From DASVVT01 sp036386415 (GTDB lineage Bacteria > Acidobacteriota > Blastocatellia > Pyrinomonadales > Pyrinomonadaceae), in the NCBI GenBank assembly GCA_036386415.1, contig DASVVT010000039.1:1-35831 (forward strand): a stretch of 35,831 bases of DNA, in the 5' to 3' direction. The stretch's first letter is position 1, and every line of letters starts with the position of its first letter. Under the pieces are notes generated by a model. It ran no database searches, was not told the DNA's origin, and saw only the letters and a program-made list of their open reading frames with translations. The position numbers were made by a program, and so were the translations under genes. Positions 31,801 through 35,831 of this stretch are shown piece by piece.

Positions 31801-34174
31801 TGACCCCCTTGCCTAGGTAATAGTCGTATTGCGTATAGACGATCTGATTTAAGGCATTCTTCGCCTGCGTCACGAAGGCGAAGGTGTGTTCTGCCCCCAG
31901 CCACAGCGAGGGCTGCGTGTTGGTGCGCGCCTCATTGTCAGATGGCGAGCCGAAGGTATCTGTGTAGGTGAAGGTCGTCGCTGCCCCATTAGCATCAATG
32001 GTTTTGATGACATTACCGGCCACGTCATACTGCTGGTAGGTCACAATATCACGGGCTTCCTGAATGAGACGCCGCGTTATGGCCGTCACATTCCCGCGCG
32101 TCTTCTTCGCCGTCGTAAACGACGAGTCCAGCCCGCTGATGCCGGTGCGCGCCACAAGCGGCTCGTGCTCGTTCGTCACATCCGCCGTGTAGTTGTCATA
32201 CTCGTAAGTGGTGATCGCCTTCTTCTGCGTCCCTCCGGCATCACTTGAGACCCACTGCTCTGTGGGCAGGTTGCGGAGGTGGACGGTCGATGAGAGGTTC
32301 GGGTTGGTCGCGTCCGGCACGAGCGAGTCGTAGTCGAAGACCACCCCGCCGATGGTGTTGCTCGTCAGATAGTCCGTGTGCGTGCGCCGCTTGAAGGTGC
32401 CAGCCGCCCCGCTCCCGTAATCGTACTCGTAAACGTCCGTCTGGTTGTTGTATTGGTCGTAACTATAGGTCTGCTTCGAGACCTGGTTGGTGTCCGAGAG
32501 CGTCGTCTGTGTCTGTGTCAAGCGCACGTCCAACGGCGGCTCGAACTTCTGCAAGCTGTTTTGAGTCCACCAACTGACAGAAGCGCGCTGCTGGTAGGTG
32601 TTCTCCACGCTCCTGAGCACCGTGAGGCCGTCCGTGTCCAGTTGCTCGGTCTTGAACTCTTTGCCCTCCTGCCAGCCTGAATAAGCTCCCTGGTTGGAAA
32701 ACGAGTCCTGCACGCTCCCGTAAAAGTAGTGCTTCTCTCTTGCCAGCAGGACGTTGGCAGAGGTGCGGTGATCGACCGTCACCACGCTCTCCGGCAGGCA
32801 GTAGATCGTCACCGGATTACAGGGATAGGTCACCACAGGATCGCTGTAGCTCGTCTTATGCTCCAGCACCCCTGTGTCTTTGTAGACGCGCCGGGCGATC
32901 ACCCTACGGTAGATTGCCATCTCAGGCTCGCCCAGGTAGCCGGAGCCGACTGTGTAGTCGTACTCCATGCCGCCGCCGGTTGGCAGTACCACCTTCGCCA
33001 GTTCCCCGTAGCTGTTATAGAGAAAGTCGTACTTGCGCCCGTCCGGCAGCCAGACGTGCGAGACCTTCGACGGGTTATAGGTCGTCGTGCTGCTGTTCTG
33101 CGCCTCCGGGAATAGTTGCAGGTAGGTCTTGAGCGTGTAGCCCGAGCGCAGGAGGTTGCCCAATTGGTCGTAGCAGACGCGGATCGTGCGCGCCGCAGAG
33201 CCGAAGCCCCTATAAGTAATCTTCGTGCAGTTGCCATAGTTCGCCTCGGTCGTCGAGGCGATGGTCACCTCGCGGTTCAGCGAGTCGGTGATCTTTGTCA
33301 GCGCGCCGTTGGTGTAGGTGAACGAGAGCAGGTTGCCGTTGCGGTCGCGCATCCAGGTGACATTCCCTGAGTCGATGCGGTAGCGCGTACCGTCCTTGAG
33401 CATCAGGTAGCCCGAAGGGTAGAACGTCGTCAGCGAAACCTCGTTTGGGATCAACCCGTTGTCCGAGATCGGCTCGTCCGAGATGAAGGTCGCCGCAGTG
33501 CCGTCGGCTGTGATGAAGACAGTGCCGCGCGAGCCGAAGCTCGACGTGCAAGCAGAATAAGACTTGGGCTCGCCCCCGTAGAGCTGATCGCGCAACTCAT
33601 ACTCCGTGCCGTCCGAGGCGACGAAGGTCAGGCGCGTGACCGTTTTTAAGTAGCGCGAACCGCCAGGGTTGCAGGAGACCGTGCCCTCGCCGCCCCAGCG
33701 CCCGAACAGTATCCCTGGGCCGAAGCCGGGATCAGGTGACCAGCGGTTCGGCGTCGCCCAGTAATAGTCTGTCGTTTCAGGGTCGCCGCAACCGGTGGTC
33801 GGCTCGCATGAAGTCTCCGGTCTGACGACGACCTGCTTGTGCTTGACGCGCCAACCCTTCGAGTCAATTGCCAGCATCATCTTCATCTGCGCCGAGCCCC
33901 GCCCGCCGATCCCCAGGAGCGGCAGGTGGAAGTTGAGGTTGCCGTTGTAAGGGTTCACCGTGTCGAAGCCTGAGAGCGCATAAGAGCCTGCTGGCTGACC
34001 CGGTTGAAGGCCGAGCGGTGTTTTACTGTCGGTGGCGCTCGTCGTTGTAGTGGTCGTAGTCTGCGCGCTGGCACTCACTACTAAAAGTGGGAGGAGGGCG
34101 AGCAGCAGGGAGAACCTGGCGAAGCGGCTAGATCGTATGAAGGTAGATCGAGAGGGGGCGGAGCTCTGAGTCAT
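28859..34174 (-). CDS. Secreted RHS-repeat polymorphic toxin with His/Cys C-terminal domain
   Basis: A 1771-residue RHS/YD-repeat protein. A signal peptide (about 1-38, FSLLLALLPLLVVSASAQ) targets it to the Sec pathway. Many YD repeats (YTYDALNRVTAKSYNDNG, FTYDSLKRLTQA, YEYDDDGNLTK) form the toxin-enclosing shell. The conserved core ends with DHLGSPRIMTNSTGAVASRH, LDYYGARYYASMQGRF and the border motif LIDPTGE near residue 1543. The variable tip (about 1545-1771) contains LTVVAGHVGLLADG (His1633) and GVAVFGCKSIALP (Cys1679), spaced like a caspase-type (clan CD) or DUF4347-like His/Cys dyad. No known toxin family is firmly recognised. The ATG has GAGGA upstream. It is preceded by an exported protein gene and followed by a possible immunity gene. 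Confidence 0.9.
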   Translation of the reverse strand: MTQSSAPSRSTFIRSSRFARFSLLLALLPLLVVSASAQTTTTTTTSATDSKTPLGLQPGQPAGSYALSGFDTVNPYNGNLNFHLPLLGIGGRGSAQMKMMLAIDSKGWRVKHKQVVVRPETSCEPTTGCGDPETTDYYWATPNRWSPDPGFGPGILFGRWGGEGTVSCNPGGSRYLKTVTRLTFVASDGTEYELRDQLYGGEPKSYSACTSSFGSRGTVFITADGTAATFISDEPISDNGLIPNEVSLTTFYPSGYLMLKDGTRYRIDSGNVTWMRDRNGNLLSFTYTNGALTKITDSLNREVTIASTTEANYGNCTKITYRGFGSAARTIRVCYDQLGNLLRSGYTLKTYLQLFPEAQNSSTTTYNPSKVSHVWLPDGRKYDFLYNSYGELAKVVLPTGGGMEYDYTVGSGYLGEPEMAIYRRVIARRVYKDTGVLEHKTSYSDPVVTYPCNPVTIYCLPESVVTVDHRTSANVLLAREKHYFYGSVQDSFSNQGAYSGWQEGKEFKTEQLDTDGLTVLRSVENTYQQRASVSWWTQNSLQKFEPPLDVRLTQTQTTLSDTNQVSKQTYSYDQYNNQTDVYEYDYGSGAAGTFKRRTHTDYLTSNTIGGVVFDYDSLVPDATNPNLSSTVHLRNLPTEQWVSSDAGGTQKKAITTYEYDNYTADVTNEHEPLVARTGISGLDSSFTTAKKTRGNVTAITRRLIQEARDIVTYQQYDVAGNVIKTIDANGAATTFTYTDTFGSPSDNEARTNTQPSLWLGAEHTFAFVTQAKNALNQIVYTQYDYYLGKGVNAEDVNGTVYSGYYNDPLDRPTQAVSAANDLSNTIKSQTRFIYDDANRTISTTSDRSGYDDDLLKSEIVYDGLGRTVETRQYEDATNYITVNTYYDALGRAYKKTNPYRPGTTPVSTTTSFDALGRVISVKSPDNTYVYTDYSGSRVLVKDQAGKERISETNALGQLINVWEVTPSDTQTVSVSFTGHTEVTAGYLTSYTYDVLDNVTKVTQGAQTRTFTYDSLKRLTQAVNPESGTLKYEYDDDGNLTKKIDPRKVTVSPLVYLETSYTYDALNRVTAKSYNDNGATPNVLYKYDNQVLPSGAPNTTLFQRGESTGRLVSVTYGGTAAGTYYGYDGLGRVIERVQQTDAINYKVNATYNRAGAMTTETYPLVSGATVRRVVNHTFDDAGRLSSLSTAATTYAEGASVSNIQYMAHGALDNETYGNNLLHQIDYNTRLQPTSIKLGTSSAPASIVNLTYTYGGTSNNGNIITAGYVGGGLSYTQTFTYDALNRLETAQETKAGDLSWEQTFSYDRYGNRAEVINGSPNMTFTAANKIVGRSYDLAGNQLTDGNHSYTYDAENHIKSVDGDAAYVYDGEGQRVRKLVGENLRMVYGIGGGLIAEFDGASGSLKKEYIYGASGLAATIEPVVGTQYTTADHLGSPRIMTNSTGAVASRHDYQPFGEELFAGVGSRTIAQKYSNPTEGLRQRFTGKERDNETDLDYYGARYYASMQGRFTSCDPIKATREYIVNPQKWNLYIFASNSPLTLIDPTGESDEGEGGGKIISVYLNFTAHEANSGTYDNQGKWHQVKELAKPNWNELRSLAEANGYQLNVYTKENPINTSVGFAQDTQNSELTVVAGHVGLLADGEAYSIPFGTGEAKPGRTEWLGRELDSPEVNGRGVAVFGCKSIALPVEQILNFTGTNQEFVGVEGGSDNASSVPANQWAAYYFVESYITTKGNIGKAAEAAQRAYTNSPHRADQGDRVRRRVFKVTVTVTLL

Positions 34175-34258
34175 AATGGGTGTCCTCAGCGTAAGGATCA
34201 GAGAAATAAGGGTCGAGTGTGATGGATAACAGTGATCATCTGCGGTTCTCTTCCGAGG

Positions 34259-34732
34259 CTACTCGGAGGTGACGGTGAGGCGGCACGCCCAATCCGGGTG
34301 ATTAGCTTCTGTCATCAGGTACGTGCCGGCGGGCAGGTCTAACACCTGGCTCCATTCCGGCCTCTCGCGCTTGAGGAGCACTTCATGAAGGCGCTCGCCC
34401 TGCTCACGATCCAAGCGGAGGGTGAGCTCTGGCAGGTCAACCTGGCTCTCCACTACGAGGAGGAACTTTCCCGCCGGGCGTGTGATCTCCAGAGGCTCAA
34501 AGCCGCGCGGGGTAATTGTAATGACCTCCGCTTGCACTTGTTGTGAGTCGGTCTGTAGTGCCCGCCCAGGCGTTGTTGATGTCACCCAGAGCATTGCGGA
34601 ATTGGCTGTTAAACGAGCTGCGTGCCAGCCTTGTGCTTTAACTGTAAAGGCCGTAAGAGTTGCCGCAACTATCAGCAGAGCGAGATAAGCTTTGCGGCAT
34701 GTTTCTAATAGTGGGTTGATCTGCTTTAACAT
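34259..34732 (-). CDS. Exported protein encoded upstream of the RHS gene
   Basis: A 157-residue protein with a signal peptide (about 1-34, YLALLIVAATLTAF, cleavage after VKAQ). I do not recognise a named family. The mature part is strand-rich: GFEPLEITRPAGKFLLVVES, LTLRLDREQGERL, then VLDLPAGTYLMTEANHPDW and a final strand, giving the impression of a small Greek-key or carboxypeptidase-regulatory-like beta sandwich. ATG 34732 has GGGAG 7 bases upstream; an in-frame extension to 34807 is unlikely. The gene lies 84 bases before the RHS gene on the same strand, so it may be an accessory that helps export or surface display. Confidence 0.75.
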   Translation of the reverse strand: MLKQINPLLETCRKAYLALLIVAATLTAFTVKAQGWHAARLTANSAMLWVTSTTPGRALQTDSQQVQAEVITITPRGFEPLEITRPAGKFLLVVESQVDLPELTLRLDREQGERLHEVLLKRERPEWSQVLDLPAGTYLMTEANHPDWACRLTVTSE

Positions 34733-34898
34733 AGATTTACTCCCGAAAAAGAGACCCAAAAGAGCACCTGAATCTTGATTGAATTGAAATCCGATCTTCG
34801 CAACCAAAGTAGTTGTGGCTGGTAGGGACTAATTTGTGGAGAGCGCGCCTCATGGCACTCGACTCCTCGAAGATAAGGGTTGAGCCTCTACCGCCAAT

Positions 34899-35007
34899 GC
34901 GCTAAGATGTAGGCTGCTGAGGCGATCCAACATCTAGCGCCAGCACAGGCGACAGAAGTTGTATTGTCAAAACCCCATCAACACCGGCAAGTGATGATGG
35001 GGTTTTG
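34899..35007. ncRNA. Structured region with two hairpins, possible small RNA or terminator pair
   Basis: A first hairpin pairs GCGCTAAGATGT (34899-34910) with ACATCTAGCGC (34930-34940), one bulge. A second perfect 13-bp hairpin (CAAAACCCCATCA at 34968-34980 with 34995-35007) ends in GGGGTTTTG, as in an intrinsic terminator for either strand. No ORF occupies the region. It could be a short RNA with its own terminator, or simply a terminator with an adjacent palindrome. Confidence 0.45.
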
Positions 35008-35323
35008 CTATTTAATCAAGACGAACTATGTAAGCTACTTTTAGACGAACAGCTCTCCTTCTGACGTAGAGACACTGCAAGGGACAAGAGCAAGCTTGCT
35101 TCTCTTGAGGAAGATGTCAGAACGTGGGAGCGTTGCATGACAGATAATCCTTTGTCGTTTCGTAATTACTGGCAATGACGGGAGGCTAACTTAAGATTAG
35201 GCTCTCGTGGCAATTTCCTTACGAAGTCTGCGCAGCATAGAGAATGAATCGAAGGTTGTCAATAGAAAAATTTCTTGCAAGATTCCTGATAAGCAGAGGG
35301 ATAATTAAAACAAACCGTCACCA
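35008..35323. other. Intergenic region with no recognisable gene
   Basis: About 315 bases between the hairpin pair and the recombinase fragment. I see no convincing ORF or repeat; it may be the decayed 5' part of the recombinase gene or DNA that replaced it. Confidence 0.5.
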
Positions 35324-35782
35324 TTGCTTCCACATCCTACAATCGATCTGTTAGACACACTTTCGCGCGAGAATGTTCATCTTGCGCACGATTATTTGTC
35401 TAACCCCTACGGCAAGACAGAAGCCGCGAAGCGCAAAGTGCCACTCTCAGAAAAGGCTGCTGCCGTCTTATCGAAACGTCTGGCAGACGTGAAGGGAGAA
35501 AACTTATTTCAAGGGCGCGGGGAAGCCGATACCCCTATTGTGAAGGTAAACAACGCGCACACGGCTACAGTCACACGCTCAGGCGTGCGGCATTTCCGGC
35601 TATATGATCTTCGTCACACCTGCGCCACATTGCTGCTTGCGGCTGGCGAGAATCCCAAAATCGTTGCCGAAAGGTTAGGACATGCAAGTATAGTCTTGAC
35701 ACTCGATACTTATTCTCACGTCCTGCCGAACATGCAACAATCTGCAACTGAGAAGCTTGAGAGAATGCTGCACGGCGCATAG
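35324..35782 (+). pseudogene. C-terminal fragment of a tyrosine recombinase/integrase
   Basis: A fragment of about 150 residues from the catalytic domain of a phage-type integrase. Visible are GKTEAAKRKVPLSEKAAAVL (beta-strand and Lys region), the box II YDLRHTCATLLLAAG with His/Arg, GHAS with the second His, and the nucleophile Tyr in LDTYSHVLPNMQ. The N-terminal DNA-binding domain and the first catalytic Arg are missing; an in-frame TAA lies just upstream and no good start exists, so it cannot be active. It sits at the right border of the RHS region, opposite the tRNA-Lys scar, and is followed after 20 bases by the TTGGCACAC-type repeat. Confidence 0.85.
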
Positions 35783-35801
35783 AAGTAAGAGCTTTTAGAG
35801 G

Positions 35802-35822
35802 TTGGCACACTATAGGCACACA
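35802..35822 (+). repeat. TTGGCACAC-type repeat, right copy
   Basis: TTGGCACACTATAGGCACAC follows the recombinase fragment and resembles the copy at 25895-25915. It is in the same orientation. An attachment site or the tRNA gene itself could lie just past the window edge. Confidence 0.5.
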
Positions 35823-35831
35823 CATAAAAAC

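Noticed and set aside
32378..33370. Plus-strand frames opposite the RHS gene
   Set aside because: They are antisense shadows of the YD-repeat region with biased composition and no starts with ribosome sites.
28859..34174. Type VI secretion or contact-dependent (CdiA) toxin
   Set aside because: No PAAR, VgrG, TPS or haemagglutinin repeats are present; a Sec-type signal peptide and YD repeats point to a secreted RHS protein.

Overview
The window looks like a chromosomal piece of a GC-rich, Gram-negative soil-type bacterium, most likely an Acidobacteriota member of the Blastocatellia kind. This is an inference from the gene mix (Ser/Thr kinase with a WD40 propeller, large TPR protein, OpcA/Zwf/Pgi operon, signal-peptide-bearing RHS protein) and from many small palindromic intergenic repeats; no rRNA or marker gene is present to prove it. 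No intact RNA gene was found.

Left part (1-11.1 kb): a small secreted Arg-rich protein, a block of 21-bp tandem repeats, then a metabolic group: class III aminotransferase (+), two tandem PYROXD2/phytoene-desaturase-like FAD oxidoreductases (-), a GcvT-like folate-dependent aminomethyltransferase (+), a SPOR-like fragment (-), a choline-monooxygenase-like Rieske oxygenase and an APC amino-acid permease (+), and a COG3375-like GNAT protein (-). Together they suggest uptake and oxidative breakdown of an amine, amino acid or betaine with one-carbon transfer to folate; the substrate cannot be read from sequence.

Middle part (11.2-25.7 kb): a membrane Ser/Thr kinase with coiled coil and seven WD40 repeats, a secreted 12-TPR protein, then a minus-strand operon pgi-zwf-opcA-glk-pgl that channels glucose into the oxidative pentose-phosphate/Entner-Doudoroff entry. 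The pgi gene is of the type usually fused to transaldolase. A 43-codon ORF overlapping its start reads like the transaldolase N-terminus, so the transaldolase body appears to have been deleted. Three exported proteins of uncertain role follow, one with a TonB C-terminal-like domain and one a candidate 37-residue lipoprotein.

Right part (25.7-35.8 kb): an integration-scarred RHS polymorphic-toxin locus. It is bounded on the left by a 3' half of a tRNA-Lys gene and on the right by a C-terminal fragment of a tyrosine recombinase, with similar TTGGCACAC-type repeats near each edge. Inside, on the minus strand, are an exported 157-residue protein, a 1771-residue secreted RHS protein with a new-looking His/Cys C-terminal domain, a possible immunity protein, a displaced second RHS tail carrying a JAB/JAMM-like toxin broken by a frameshift and an in-frame TAG, and a second possible immunity gene. 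This is the classic layout of an RHS locus that has swapped its toxin tip and kept the old one as an orphan module.
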